Of a DNA stretch of 64,000 bases, positions 11,091 through 23,380 are shown in pieces. The notes below the pieces were generated by a model. The model made no database searches, had not been told where the DNA came from, and was given only the letters and a program-made list of their open reading frames with translations. The DNA lies in NCBI GenBank assembly GCA_026168455.1, contig CM047426.1, forward strand, positions 30,253,058 through 30,317,057, written 5' to 3'. The position numbers were made by a program, and so were the translations under genes. Source of the stretch: Theocolax elegans. Lineage: Eukaryota; Arthropoda; Insecta; Hymenoptera; Cerocephalidae. How positions within the stretch are numbered: the first letter of the stretch is position 1; every line of letters begins with the position of its first letter.

Positions 11091-12200
11091 CCTGTTACTG
11101 AACGTTAGGAGAAAAAGAGAGAAAGAGAGATTTGCCCCTAAAGCGATTTCTCTCCTTAACCCTTCTTTTTGCCTCTAACCCTCGACTTCTCTTCATCCTC
11201 ATCCTCCCCCTACTTTCTCGCGGTACTTGCTCAATCCCGCCTTAACCGCTCGCTTTTCTTCTCGTTTCCCCATTTTTTCACTGCTTGTGCACTTGCTGTC
11301 TCTCCTACACACTCGACGGCTCAAGAGACCCTCGCGAAGAGAGCAACCCCTGTTTTCATTTAATATGTTACTATTTTTCTTTTTTCTTCTTTCGCTTCAT
11401 CTTTTTCATTTAAATTTTTTACGCACCTGTTATGAATTGTTCAATGACTATTGCGTACTTAGAAATGATGTCTAACATTGATTCTACGTGTTTAAGTAAT
11501 TGATATGAACAATTTATCGTCCGCATTTGAATGTCCATCTCGATCATGTCACGCGGCGATGCCCGTGACAATGTTTATTTAGTCATTTGCGTAAATATGA
11601 TTCATATAATATGTAGATAAAATAATTTTGAAACGTACAGCTTCAAATAGCTTTATCTATTTAGCCAAGATAAAGATTTAATTTTTTTTCAAGCTACAAA
11701 TAATGTACAAGTGGGAAGGTAGGAAGATAACAAATCCCAACGGTGAAAAAACTCGCGAATCTTTCGTCGAGAAGAGAAGGGATACAACACGGAGAATCGA
11801 GAGGAAAAGGGCTGACTTTACCCCATAGCCTCAGCTTGCCCTTTGTTGCGAGGAATACTTTGGCGGGCGACTGTGGTTTGACGGAACTCACCCAGTGCGC
11901 CGCCGCACGCGTGTATTTAATTTGTAAAGGTATTTTCGTTATTTCGCCAAGCAAAAGGCTCTGCTCTCGCGCGCCTTCCCCGAGCACGCACACTTTCGCG
12001 GGTCGCTTCATGAGTTGGCTGCCGTTTTTTTCCTATTTATCCTTTTTCTCTTCAAGTTTTCAACGTACAACAAAAAAAAGAGAGGAAGGAATTCCACTTA
12101 AAGCAAGCCTGGGACGTGCCGCGAGATATGTCGGACTTGCTTGAGGGATTTTAATTTGGATGGATTTAATTTTTATTAAGACCCGTGGAGGTATGACTTT
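11090..12200. other. Pyrimidine-rich segment and CpG island
   Basis: 11100-11420 is strongly pyrimidine-biased and yields low-complexity frames of 64-82 codons. 11500-11690 is AT-rich. 11700-12150 is a CpG-rich island with long frames on both strands (105 and 133 codons), again a sign of composition rather than coding. Confidence 0.3.
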
Positions 12201-12500
12201 TATGGGCTCGTTCTATCCGACATGATTGGTTATTATACCATACTAAAATTAACAAGAATTTTAATTGTACGTACATGACAAAAAAATTTAAGTATGTAAT
12301 TCTAATTTGTAGAATAATTGATAAATGTGATTGGATTATGCATATTACAAAATATAGTTGCTAAAATACCCTAGTAATTATAAGAACACACTTGGAAACT
12401 ATATATGACGTACGGAAAATTAATATAGAAAGTGTATATTGTATTTGTAATTGTATTTGATTTATCAAATGCCCCGTTAGAAAAATCGGGTATTATTTAG
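12200..12500. other. AT-rich spacer, nothing recognised
   Basis: AT-rich DNA without recognisable features. Confidence 0.6.
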
Positions 12501-13030
12501 ATGCAAAGAGAACGGTTCTTAATCAGTCGCATAAGTAGTCGAGTTCGAATTCTGCAGGCGTAGGTATTCCTCGTATCCGAAAAATCATTAGCTTGTACGA
12601 GCTCTCGGTGAAAAGGGCACGAGAAGACGAGATAAAGAGGACGACCAAAAGAGAGATACAAACAAACCTGGTTGAGGTCCATGAACACCCATACAGATTC
12701 GCACGCGTCCATAGTTGAATGAAGTATAAAACCAGAGAGCGACCCTCTGACACCGAACGCTTTCTCCTCGCTTTTCCCTTGCAAATTCCCTCTTTACCAC
12801 TTCTCCATACAGTCCACTCTTTCACGGGGGTTTGTTTTAGCAAGGGCCCTTCGCCGTATCCCACCATCAATGTATATACATATACGTATACATATACATA
12901 TATACGTATATACATATAGACATATATACATATAGACATATATAAAGCGTTCGCTCGCGCAACCTCCACCGCAACCAACCGCGTACGAAACTTCTATGGA
13001 CGCGGTATCCCTACCGACCTTTATTGGTTT
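12500..13030. other. Island adjoining TA-rich simple repeat
   Basis: Mixed G+C island followed by a TA-rich microsatellite-like block. A 151-codon minus-strand frame (12523-12978) starts beyond the simple repeat and reads it as Tyr/Val/Ile runs. No recognisable domain, so it is not accepted as a gene. Confidence 0.3.
12870..12945. repeat. TATACA/TATACG-type simple repeat
   Basis: About 75 bp of alternating purine-pyrimidine TA-rich sequence with regular C or G interruptions (TATACA, TACGTA, ATAGACA units). Imperfect microsatellite. Confidence 0.85.
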
Positions 13031-13389
13031 CTACGGACAAGAGTTGAATTTTTCCCCCTTCTTCTTTGTTCGTTAGCTATTTTTATTTTCTACATTTTAG
13101 ATGCGCTTAACTATTTATTTTGCGTGCTGTAACTTTAGGATATTGTTCATGACGTTCTTACAAACTAAACCTTCATAGTTTGTAGATTTAGATTTTCAAA
13201 ATACACACACACACTTTTACAAATTTAATTAAATTTATTTTATGTGTAATTAATATATATGTAGTAATGAAATATATAATAGTAATGAAATACTTGTAAT
13301 TCCTAATAAAAACGTACAAAAGAAGTACATTTCCGCAAGTGTTCGAAAGAGTACAAATTCCATTGTAGGTTAATTTATTATTCTTATAA

Positions 13390-13640
13390 AATATTTACGA
13401 TGAACCAGTAGCAATACGTCGAAATTTGGTTTTGCACAGTGCAGCTGCGAAGCAGGCAGAAACACAGGCGAATCGCCCAAGTAAGCATAGCAGCATCGGC
13501 GTCGGCTACTCTGTGATACGAGCGCGTCTTCTTACTAAATCCCCGAGCGCAGATTAAGCTTTCTCCCCTTAAATATTCATTCCCTTGGAAAAACGATAAA
13601 AATAAGAAAAGACCCTCGCTTTCATCCACCATCACCGACA
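13390..13640. other. Small CpG-containing island
   Basis: About 250 bp of higher G+C with an 85-codon minus-strand frame of no recognisable identity. Candidate regulatory sequence only. Confidence 0.25.
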
Positions 13641-15060
13641 CTTTCTTTTTAGTTCTTTATCCCATTTCTTTTACTTTTTTTTTGAGATACCTATGCTCCT
13701 CCTTCTCTATCTTTCATTTATCTAGTTTTTGATAATGAGCACGTTAGACAAAGGTGAAATAATACGTATATGAAGTTTTCAAAAAATTTAATATTTTTTT
13801 GTAAAAAATTAAATTATAGTAACTTTAATGTAGTAAATCAAATATACAATTTTTAGAATTAGTTTTTGAATCGCAATCTATAAAGTTTAAGTTTACCTAA
13901 CATTTATTTCTTACAGCTAATAAAAATATTATAAATATTCATCTTTGTACCTACAGACCTAAAGATACAAATAGGACTTATACTGTTCGCTTTAATGTAA
14001 ATGCAGGTAATATAAAACGGCCAATTAATGAGTCTTGGTGTGACATATTTTGTAAGGCGATTTTAAATATTAGATATGAAATATTCGAAAACACTGCGGC
14101 GTTTTATGAATACCTGTTGTACAAATAAATAACAGCATATCATTAAAATAAACACAACACTTAACAGTTTTCATAAGTAACAAATTGTTATATATATATA
14201 TATGTATAAGAGAGATTTAAGCACCTTTGTAAAAGCTCTTATTTAAAGGAAGGAAGCTATATTAACTCGTGCAACATTTCACAATGCGTTGCTTAATTGT
14301 TATAAATGTTTTATATGTATTGTCACTTTGAACCAACTGGTTCAGATCGTTGAGTAAGTAGACACAATGTATATTTTATTAGAAATTAACAAAATAACTC
14401 ATGTCATCATGAAAACATTAATTATAAGTGTAATTTACATTATATATTATTTAAGTAAAAGTATATACATGCAACAAAGCTACACAATTTAAATTTATTT
14501 TATTTTATTTATTTAAGTACAATTCTCATGTATATTATGCATCAACTCGACCCTTCAGAATTGTGTCATCGTACCCCAACGCAACTAAAGTAGTTTTAAT
14601 TTTTTAATATCAAATTATGCGAAAAAATCAACACACGCTCAATAAGTATTCGTTGAACTCTATAATATACGACGATAATTAATTATTTTTAATAAACATT
14701 CACTTAATAAATAAACAATATACTAAATTAATAATTAATTCTCTGCACATATGAAATAAACAAACTTATCTAAATTATAACAGCTACAGCTTAATTTTCC
14801 AAACACACTGAAAATTTCTTCACTCTACTCAGACTTGCAACGACCGAATTATGTCACGATTCGGTGTTTACAATAAGTGATTAAAGGTGGATCAACTTTC
14901 TCACCTGAGCAACTTGCCCCGCGCTCTCCCTTAAAAATGTGTATATTTCAAACAGCGTTATTAATTTTTTATTAATAATTTTAAATATTATATTTTAAAA
15001 GATGTATGCGGTATTAAAAGTTTAAAATAGTAATTAAATCACTTTTGTCGCGGATATTTT
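13640..15060. other. AT-rich spacer, 1.4 kb
   Basis: Long AT-rich stretch with a short (TA)n run near 14190-14210. A slightly richer patch lies at 14820-14930. Nothing recognised. Confidence 0.6.
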
Positions 15061-15460
15061 TCTTTTAGAATAACTTTCCAATCTGACATAAACAGAGGGC
15101 AACCATTCGATTTAATACGATTATGCAGAAAGGTAGAATGAAAAATACGCAAAGGTTAAGGGAATGATGACAATGGCCGATCACGACATCTTAATCATCT
15201 TCAAGCCTCTTACGAACGCAGCTTTTAGGTACACGATGAGAAGGCTTGGCTTTTTTGCTTGTGTTCTCATTCTCTCACTCGTTGGAGAGGTCGCCTTCTT
15301 ACGACGCTTTTGCTGCGAGGCGGTCGCTCTGATAATTGAATCAAACGATTTATCTTTCCGATTAAAAATGCTCGAGTCGCTAAGAGGTATCGCGTTACAA
15401 AGCGGCTTTTTTCGTCCCCTGATTCCACTCTGGGCCGTCTTGGTTTCTCATTAAATACTC
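15060..15460 (+). other. Small island with 96-codon ATG frame
   Basis: An ATG-initiated plus-strand frame (15164-15454) encodes 96 residues with one hydrophobic stretch at about residues 29-45 that could span a membrane. I do not recognise it, and there is no clear polyadenylation or splice context. It stays a weak candidate for a small gene or, more likely, chance within an island. Confidence 0.15.
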
Positions 15461-16050
15461 ACTTTTTGTGTGCGTGATGTCCCTTCGATACAATACTTGT
15501 TTAAAGGTACAATCGTTTTAAATGAAAGAGTATTACGTACACTGTTTTCTGGTAAATGTAAAATACATTATTATTCTTACTTCGTTACTGTTATTGACGA
15601 TAACACTGTGTTTACATGCGAACACATTAAATTATTGAAATAAAATATTATCACAATAACAAATACTATTCCTTATTTATAATATTTTTAATCCAAAAAT
15701 TATATGGAATTTTTTTTAGTTATTTTTAAAATTGTATATATACTTTTTCGTTTATAGTTTAAAATTCAGTAGAATGCTAAGCAAGTGTGATTGCATTTAC
15801 TTTTGTGTACTTTCATTTCTTAAAATTCGATAGTTGTTTAAACCTTTCCTTTTATATAATTTATTTGAAAATTTAAATATACACATTATGAATCATATTT
15901 GAGAATAAATAAAGTTATACAACGAACTTTTCGTATATTTCACCGTTATCACACGTTTTAAAAATAAAAAAGAAATGTCATTGCAAATGAAATTTGGCAT
16001 TTGATGTTACTATTTTTGAACATTGGTGAAAATAGTATACAACTGAAATG
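15460..16050. other. AT-rich spacer, nothing recognised
   Basis: AT-rich DNA with no recognisable feature. Confidence 0.6.
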
Positions 16051-16392
16051 TAGTAAATTCGCTAAGTGCAGAAGACACGTGTAGTGAGTTTTGCTCGTGG
16101 AGAAATGGGAATCACGTAGCGAGGTCACACAGGGAGTCGCGCACTTTACCTTCTACGAGCCGTGCAAACGCAAACCTTTCTAAATTGGTCCCAAAAGCGA
16201 TAAACTTTTCTCGCGCCCTACGTGGCGGTACGATAGGGAATTGAATTTAAATGTGTCCGTGCGCTCTCCTCAGGCCTGCGAAGGCGCATAAAAGAAAAAA
16301 AGGAAAAGACGAGTCTTGCCGTGAACCGAGAAGTCTTTCATCGACAAGCGGATGGCAGATTGATTTTGTTGGTCTTGCAGTCTCCACCCACG

Positions 16393-16421
16393 TATATATA
16401 TATATATATATACATATATAT
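16393..16421. repeat. (TA)n microsatellite
   Basis: TA dinucleotide run with one C interruption. Confidence 0.9.
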
Positions 16422-16730
16422 CTTGAGAAGATGACGTTGAATCGACTCGCAAGAGGAGATAGACGAATACCGCTGAGGGAAAATACGAGAGGATGTAGCG
16501 GCGGGAGGGGGAGAGCATGAGACGAGTTCGATCTCATCTCGAGTTATTAATAATATCTGGAGGTTAGTATTTCCGCCGTGGAGGAAATAGGAGGCGCGCT
16601 CCTTTCTCCCTCACTCGACGGCTCTTCATTTCTGTATCATGCGGGCAGAGAGCCGGGGCACAGATGGAAGTACCCGATTTATATGCAAATTCCATATTTG
16701 TCGCGCCGGGCGTCCGTGAGAGACGTATCC

Positions 16731-16758
16731 TTCGTTCGTTCGTTCGTTCGTTCGTTCG
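16731..16758. repeat. (TTCG)7 tetranucleotide repeat
   Basis: Seven perfect TTCG units, followed by diverged CCCG/TCCG words. A CpG in every unit makes this unusual in AT-rich DNA. Persistence of the CpGs suggests low germline methylation here. Confidence 0.95.
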
Positions 16759-16869
16759 CCCGTCCGCTTTGGGAAAGAACAACGAGTCGGGAAACTGTTT
16801 GAGAAATGGTATTGGAGACTGAGCTAATGAACTGAGCATCGAATTTTGAACTGTTGGTCTCATTATGTT

Positions 16870-17640
16870 GACTTCTTTATATTTGATTGTTTATTCAGGT
16901 TTTACCCCTATATATACTATATCATGATTTCAAAAATTTCGCAATTACCACAGTCTGACTTCGTAGATATTTTTTTCTATTAGTTAATTCTTTTTCAGCT
17001 CGTTTAAATAAATAGATTATTTTTGTAGTATTGTGCTTTTAATTCTTTTACGAAACTTTTACAGTCTCACATTATTTTTTCTTCAATAACTTGTTAGATG
17101 CATCATTAATTATTACGAGATACATTCTCTACTTTTAATGAAATTAATATTAATAATAATAATATAAACTTATTAATTGTAATGTTATTTGAACCTTTAT
17201 TTAAGTATTAAGAGTCGATTAAATCGTAATTTTTTAAATGGACTTTTATTTCGTACAATAGTGACGAAAGAAATTTTTATAAAATAACGGCCCCTTCTCA
17301 TTCGACCGTTTGACGTCTCGGTGCCCCAACAAACTTTGTAGCTCGCTCGCAGCGGCTACCCGTACGCTTAGTTTTTCTTTCTTCGCACAAGTGACAAACT
17401 GTTTCCGTTGAAAACTTGTAAGAAACTTTAGTGCTTTCGTATCAGCTTTAATGCTTCTGATACACGTATAATGTTTTGCATTTAAAACACATAATGCACT
17501 TGGAGTATATGATATTTTTATAATAATATATACATATATACATTTGTCTATAAGTAATCTCAAATTATTTATTAAATTATAAATTAAAATAGGTATTTAA
17601 TGTATACGCTGTCATTAATCTAAAAACCCGTCCACGTATT
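16870..17640. other. AT-rich spacer with a small richer patch
   Basis: AT-rich except for a modest G+C rise at 17275-17420. Nothing recognised. Confidence 0.5.
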
Positions 17641-18260
17641 AATTCGATGTATTAAGGCGCTATCGGTAGAGCGAATATGATTCTACGTCACGTGATCGTT
17701 ACACAAGGGATGACGATGGTAAGAAAAAAAAAGAGAGGAGCAAGCTACAACGAAAAGAGTATAGAGGAAGAGTAAAAGAGAGACGGCGGGTAGCCTCATT
17801 TTTCGCTCGACACCGTCAATTATCGAACCTTCTTTTCCCTCGGCTGGGAGCGCTCGTGCGATATCGTTAATAAACCCAAGCTTCTGGAGTTTCCTGTCTC
17901 GTCTAATCATCCTCTCCTTCTCCAATCCTCCTACATCTCTTCCTCCTTCTCTCGTTCGCCTTCTGAAAATACACTCCGATCGTCGTGGTCCCTCTTGAGC
18001 GTCCGTAAGCCACGCGTATTGCTGTACGTAGGGCCGCGCGACACCTGCATATTTAATGAGAAGCGTAAACAGCCAACCGCCACTGAATAAGTTCGCTGAA
18101 CTCATGTATTATTAATCGGTCTGTGGTAGATTAAAAAATCCGAATTGCGCGAGGCTACGGTACCAGAAGGGAAAAAATTGGACCGGAATTAGGCCTTTCG
18201 CGGTCGACACGTTTGAAGGAGACGGTTTATTAGTGATACCGATAACTTTTCCACTTTTAT
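17640..18260. other. CpG-rich island
   Basis: G+C-rich block with a 140-codon minus-strand frame (17683-18105) lacking any recognisable domain. Non-repetitive sequence continues to about 18250 with sharp AT-rich flanks. Candidate regulatory element or untranslated exon. Confidence 0.3.
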
Positions 18261-19730
18261 CACCTAAGAATATATTACATAAAGAATCAGGTGGTCGTAC
18301 GATTTTTTTCTTTTAAAATTAACCGCACCAGTTGTTTAGCCACTGAAAATAAACTTGGATAAGTGTATATGATTATATTACTTTTATGATTAATAATCAT
18401 ACGAATTTATATAAATTTTTTACATATAGACTAAAATAGTATAAGTAAAAATATGCGTTTAAAATTTAAAAATATGTTTTACTACAAGTATACTTTATTG
18501 TATACAAAAATGTGCACACCACGTACATGTAGAGCGTAATCCTGCGGTTTGAGTATATTTAATTTAATGTGCATTTAACCGAGCATATAACTAAGTCGAT
18601 TTCTGGACCATTCGTATGGATACATGTATTCCTATTTGTGCTGTTGAATGAGAATTCACAAAGTATGGAATTCAAAATAAACATTATACTAATTTTGAAA
18701 TCTCATAAACCGATTATTATAAGATAATTCATTATTTTATTATCTCAAAAATATTTGTATTTTAATAATACATAAAACAATAAATTCAATGTTATAATAC
18801 TAAAAATAAATGTGAGAAATGTTAAAGCTTTTAAGACATACAGTTCAAATCTATAGTCGATTAAATTAGCTTCCTGATTACACAACATTTATTTAATAAT
18901 TTCATTATTAACAACAAATTTAGTTAATGTTAATAAGCAAGTAAACATATTATGTTTTATTTGCTGACTTTAAATATTAAAAGCTAATGTTTATATTTGT
19001 GTTTATTGGAACTATATTTTTTCATATTTGGAATTAAAGCTCTACGATTAACAAAGAAATTTTTCTGAGAAAGGATGATAAAGGGAGTCTGTCGGGATTG
19101 CAAGGAAAAAGGAGGAGAATATTTTCCACGCGAAGCGAGCAAGAATTTTCTAAGATAAGAAGCACCATCGTGAGAGAAAGAGACGGAAGGTAGGAAGGGT
19201 GACTCGAATGAAAAAGAAACGCAAGAAGCGTACACGCAGGCGGGACATTCCACGAAAATGATTATACAAAGTTTGAGCAAGTTTTCTCGAATAGAGAGAA
19301 AGAGAAAGGTTGAGATATCCGAGAATGTGTTTGTAACCTCGGGAAACTGTCTAGGATGTTTATTGTCATACAGCTGTAACTTTACTCTAAGAAACGGAAA
19401 TTATTAAAATAACAATTTCTATTTTATATAATTTCTTAAAAATTATTTTTATTAGTTCCAATGTTTTCTTACGTACTTCATTGTTAAAGACATTTATACG
19501 TACAATCATTATATCATATTTTTATAATGACAGTCACAAAATTTCATTATAAGTTAAAAACGTATATCCAGTAAGCAATGAAGATGTTATAATGCACATT
19601 GACAGTGTCAATGAAAAACACAAGTATTTGATTACTTCAAGTCTTGGTATAAAAATGAAGCTATTTCCTGAATTTCTTATGAATAAAGAAACTGTTCGAA
19701 GAAATGTTTTTTAAGACCAGATATTAGGAA
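18260..19730. other. AT-rich spacer with purine-rich patch
   Basis: AT-rich apart from a purine-rich patch at about 19060-19320. Nothing recognised. Confidence 0.5.
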
Positions 19731-20490
19731 CAATAAAATACGTCCTCGTGGGAATCGATCATCTAAATTTCAACTAAAATCCCCGTAACGCAAAGAGGAT
19801 TCATCTCGGGAATCATTTATAACCGATAACTCTTTAGAAAATATATGTATACGAACTTTTATCCCAAGGAAAGACAATCCCGAGGTTGTAAACTGCAGCA
19901 ATTACAGAACCCGATTTCGATAGATAAAGCTTACTACATACACGGTCTCGAAGACTAATTCACGCGTATATTTCAAAGCTTCATCGCGATAACTCGATAA
20001 CATATATTGGCGGGGTTCGTGCTCAAGTGCAACACGCATTCTCACTGGGAGCGGGGGATTACGCGAGACCGCGCGTTCCGCGTCTAACGGAAGATTGAGG
20101 AGCGCGTAGAATTGGCTTATTTATATTTGTCGCAATCACCGCGCACTCGAAAGAGACCGAGCGGGAAATGAAGGGGCGGCTGGTGGCGCGGGAATAGCGT
20201 GATAAATTGTCGCGTGTCAAAGCCTCCGCGTGCATTCATTTGTAGGGAGTTAGCTCTGTCATTGGTACCATCCCTCATTTCGTCTCGATTCGCGACCCCG
20301 GTGTATTCCTCACTTATTTTCTTTCCTCCCTCCCTCTCTCTCCCTCTCACCCCTCTCTCTCTCTCTCTCTCTTATGTCTCTTTCTTCGGGTTCCTTTTAA
20401 CGCTTTACTATTAGGAGGTTATCTTTCGAGGAACCTTATCGTCTCGACGCTAATTGCTCGAGCGCCTCGCTCTTGATATCCTATTAAACC
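19730..20490. other. CpG-rich island with CT tract
   Basis: About 750 bp of increasing G+C, with a CpG-dense core at 20000-20300 followed by a pyrimidine tract. Small frames on both strands are compositional. Candidate regulatory region. Confidence 0.3.
20331..20372. repeat. CT-rich tract with (CT)n
   Basis: CCCT/CTCT-rich run ending in a perfect CT repeat of about 20 bp. Confidence 0.85.
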
Positions 20491-20969
20491 TTCGAGTGTT
20501 ATTAATGATTCTATGTCAACACGATGAATCTTTTTCTTTGTCACCGTCTTTTTCCATCATTTAGTGGTAGGTGTGGCTTTTCCATTGGTTAATTTCCTAG
20601 GCGAAATTTTTTATTTGTTATTGATATTGATTATAATGGTATCTAATATTATTCGTTGCAAAAACACTGGCTAGAGTTGTTAAAAAGTAATCTAATTGCA
20701 TACTTAACACGATTTCATAAAATGCAACTTCGTTAAATAATTATCATTATAATTCATATTTATTTTATTCTTTGTATTATATAACTTATCGAAATACTGC
20801 TAATTTAATATTGAAAACGTATTACTTAATTAAGAGGAATGGAATACTGACCTAGAGTTTTTGCAAGTAAGTATCACATATTTTTATTATGTTTTCACGA
20901 ACTCAAGAACAAATGAAGTCGCCTTAGGGTCAGAGTTACTACCAGCAAATGGGTTAAATAAAATGGATT
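20490..20969. other. AT-rich spacer, nothing recognised
   Basis: AT-rich DNA up to the target-site duplication of the adjacent hAT-type element. Confidence 0.6.
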
Positions 20970-20977
20970 GTTAAAAC

Positions 20978-21603
20978 TAGGGTTGGGTAAGTAGTCGTCA
21001 ACCACTCATTTTCGAATACTTTTTCATTATTTCAGTGTAAAGGTTAAAAAACATATCGCATTATATAACAACATCTTATATGGTATATGATTCACCAACT
21101 AACGCTAAATACTTTTTTCCAATACCGAGTAAAAATTTTTAATTAAAATAAATTTGTTATAATTGTAACTTTAATTTTTAAAAGAAGATTTTAACATTTA
21201 TTGTCAAAACAGTATACGAAGAAGATAATTACGTATAACATGATCTGAATTACACTAGAATAATATTGATATTTTTAGCATTTAGGATAGAATATAATAA
21301 TAAATAAACAAAGATTTTGTTTTTTTTTAATTTATTTTATATTTTCAATAAATAAATAATTATCTAAGTTTTATAGAATTATAATTTAATAATTTTTACA
21401 ATTATTAAATATGTTTACTGGTAGTTTCTGCACTCGTTATTCGAAAAAGTATTCGAACGAATACTTTTTTATTTAGCGCCAGTTGGTGTACACATACCAT
21501 ATAAGATGTTGTTATACAAGTTAATTTGTTTGTTTAAGATTTACACTCAAATAATGAAAAAGTATTCGAAAGTGAGTGGTTGGCGATTACTTACCAAACT
21601 CTG
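20978..21603. mobile_element. Non-autonomous hAT-type element (MITE)
   Basis: A 626-bp element bounded on both sides by a perfect 8-bp direct repeat GTTAAAAC (20970-20977 and 21604-21611), the target duplication length typical of hAT transposons. Its ends are TAGGGTTGGGTAAGTAGTCG and, on the other strand, CAGAGTTTGGTAAGTAATCG. The latter has the CAGRG start usual for hAT termini, and the left T is probably a C-to-T change. The inverted arms are about 140-145 bp each (20978-21118 and 21461-21603). CGAATACTTTTT recurs at 21013-21024, 21458-21469 and, inverted, at 21444-21455 and 21557-21568, consistent with subterminal transposase-binding repeats. There is no transposase frame, so it needs an enzyme from elsewhere. 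Arm divergence suggests an old insertion. Confidence 0.88.
21444..21469. repeat. Perfect 12-bp-arm palindrome inside hAT-type element
   Basis: AAAAAGTATTCG, two As, then CGAATACTTTTT form a perfect hairpin in the element interior. The same 12-mer occurs near both ends of the element. Confidence 0.85.
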
Positions 21604-21611
21604 GTTAAAAC

Positions 21612-22315
21612 ACATTGAGTTAAAATATAATACTTTGTTTGTTTCTATATGTTACTCTGCGAAAACGAATCAAAAGCTTAACGAGTGGCTACATGAGTAA
21701 TATAGTACGTTTAAGAAATTGTTTTTCAATGTATACACTTAATGCTCTCAGTTTAGAAATGAATAAAAGTAAGCTCATAGTTATACATACAGTCCTTCCT
21801 TCATGACATATAGACAGTACAAACAAATCATTATTTTTTTTTAATGGAAATCGACTCTCTTGTAATGTCATAATAATAATGTATCTAATAATTTTTATGT
21901 TCATCGTATTAAAGAGCCTCAGGACGTCCCATTGGATGAAACACTTATCTTTACACGCAAAATGAATTTCACAAACGGTGGTGGCACCGAGTTTTAGGTT
22001 CCGAACAATCTTAACTATTGATTCGGTTTATTCATCCTGTATATATATATATACCATCGCCTCGTATGCAATAGCGCCAACGTCAAGTCACGCAACGAGC
22101 ATTTATATATATGTATACAGTATTGGTTATTGTGTCGAACGATAACATAGCACAGTTTTTATGATGACAATTTGGCATTTTTTCTAAAGTGTTTGCGAAT
22201 TGACGGCCGGTATGTCTCAGAACTAATACCACGCTGTTAATGAAGCAGCGGTCGTATAAGTGGAATCTGTATTTCGTGTAGCGGTTTGCTCAATGATGAC
22301 GTCCATTGCTTTTCG
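21612..22315. other. Spacer between hAT-type element and decayed frame
   Basis: Mixed AT-rich DNA with TA-rich runs near 22039-22055 and 22108-22122. No feature supported. Confidence 0.5.
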
Positions 22316-22660
22316 ATGAAGATCTTTATAAAAAAAACTATAGAACATCTTATTGGTAGGAAAATAGAAAATTTATCGTTCGCTAAAGATTATTTCGATA
22401 TATAAAAATTATCGGGCTTTGCGAACCAATATGCTTTGTTAAGAGAAGTTTATAATACTCTTCGACCACTATGGTTGGTGGAAGTCCCAGAGCAAGATCT
22501 TATTTGTAGTTTTCTCGTTGATAATGTCCAGCGTTTTTCTAGTGACCATGATGGTGAAAATGTGAAACAACTTTGTGGAAAATCTGCCGTTGATTATACC
22601 TAACATTTCAAGGTATTTTACCGAAAAATTTGTAAAAGGCGTTTTGAGAAAGTATTTTTT
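22316..22660 (+). pseudogene. Possible decayed coding fragment, unidentified
   Basis: One plus-strand frame starts at ATG 22316 and stays open except for TAA at 22403-22405 and TAA at 22601-22603, ending at TAG 22661-22663. The middle part alone (22406-22600) is 65 codons, long for such AT-rich sequence, and has a varied, globular-looking residue composition with Trp, Cys and charged residues. The opposite strand also has a 108-codon frame over 22469-22795, so which strand, if either, was coding is unclear. I do not recognise a family. It could be an eroded transposon or gene fragment, or chance. Confidence 0.2.
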
Positions 22661-22799
22661 TAGAGATATAGTCTCTATTCTAGAATAGAGCCAATTATGT
22701 ATACGTCTTTCCGCGTTTTTGATGTTTTTAAAGCATTGCTGCCACTTATGCTCCTTTTTTAAACTCCAGTCTAGATAATTATAATCTCCAATCACCTGA

Positions 22800-23380
22800 T
22801 TAAGTTAATTTTTCAACACGTGACACGGAAGTTTTCAAAATGTCGAATAACCCTAATGACACCTTATTTTGAGGTAATTTGAAAGAGATGACATCTCACA
22901 ATGTGAATATGAAAGCATCATCAAATTCTATATTGACTTTATGTAACCATTTTTCAATAAGAAACTCAGAATTTAAAATAATTTTAATTTACCTTTAAAT
23001 AACGTAACAATTAGCTCAAGTAATAAAAATCACGTTAATAGCTGTTAAAAATTCTTCAAAGGCGCTCCTTTAGATTGGTGTCATTTTAAGCAAGCCTTTA
23101 TAGTTTCATTGGACATTCACATAAATATTCGAAACCTAAAAATATCATTAAGTTAAACAAAGCATTAAAAAAGGAGGTGGTTGAAGCTACTAAATTGTTG
23201 TTTTTAAATTATTTAATAAATTTTGTACTCGTTGAAAAACAGACAGTTAATAATTAGTTATAGAAGTGAAAAGAAAATTCATTAAATTATTTTTAAGAAC
23301 GCATTTTAATTAAACACATGTACCTCGTTATAATAAAATTAATTAAAGTATTTTTATTCATAATGTTTATTCGTGAGAAA
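22800..23380. other. AT-rich spacer, nothing recognised
   Basis: AT-rich DNA without recognisable features. Confidence 0.55.

Larger units (their letters stand above)
16050..16870. promoter_or_regulatory. CpG-rich island with TA and TTCG repeats
   Basis: About 800 bp with elevated G+C. It holds a CACGTG E-box at 16076-16081, a (TA)n block at 16393-16421 and a (TTCG)7 tract at 16731-16758. Frames of 74-99 codons exist on both strands and cross the repeats, so none is called. The mix suggests a regulatory or untranslated region. Confidence 0.3.

Noticed and set aside
12538..12560. GAGTTCGAATTC resembling a tRNA T-loop
   Set aside because: No A-box, acceptor stem or anticodon arm at the right distance on either strand.
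12523..12978. 151-codon minus-strand frame
   Set aside because: Reads through a TA-rich simple repeat as Tyr/Val/Ile runs, overlaps other open frames and has no recognisable domain.
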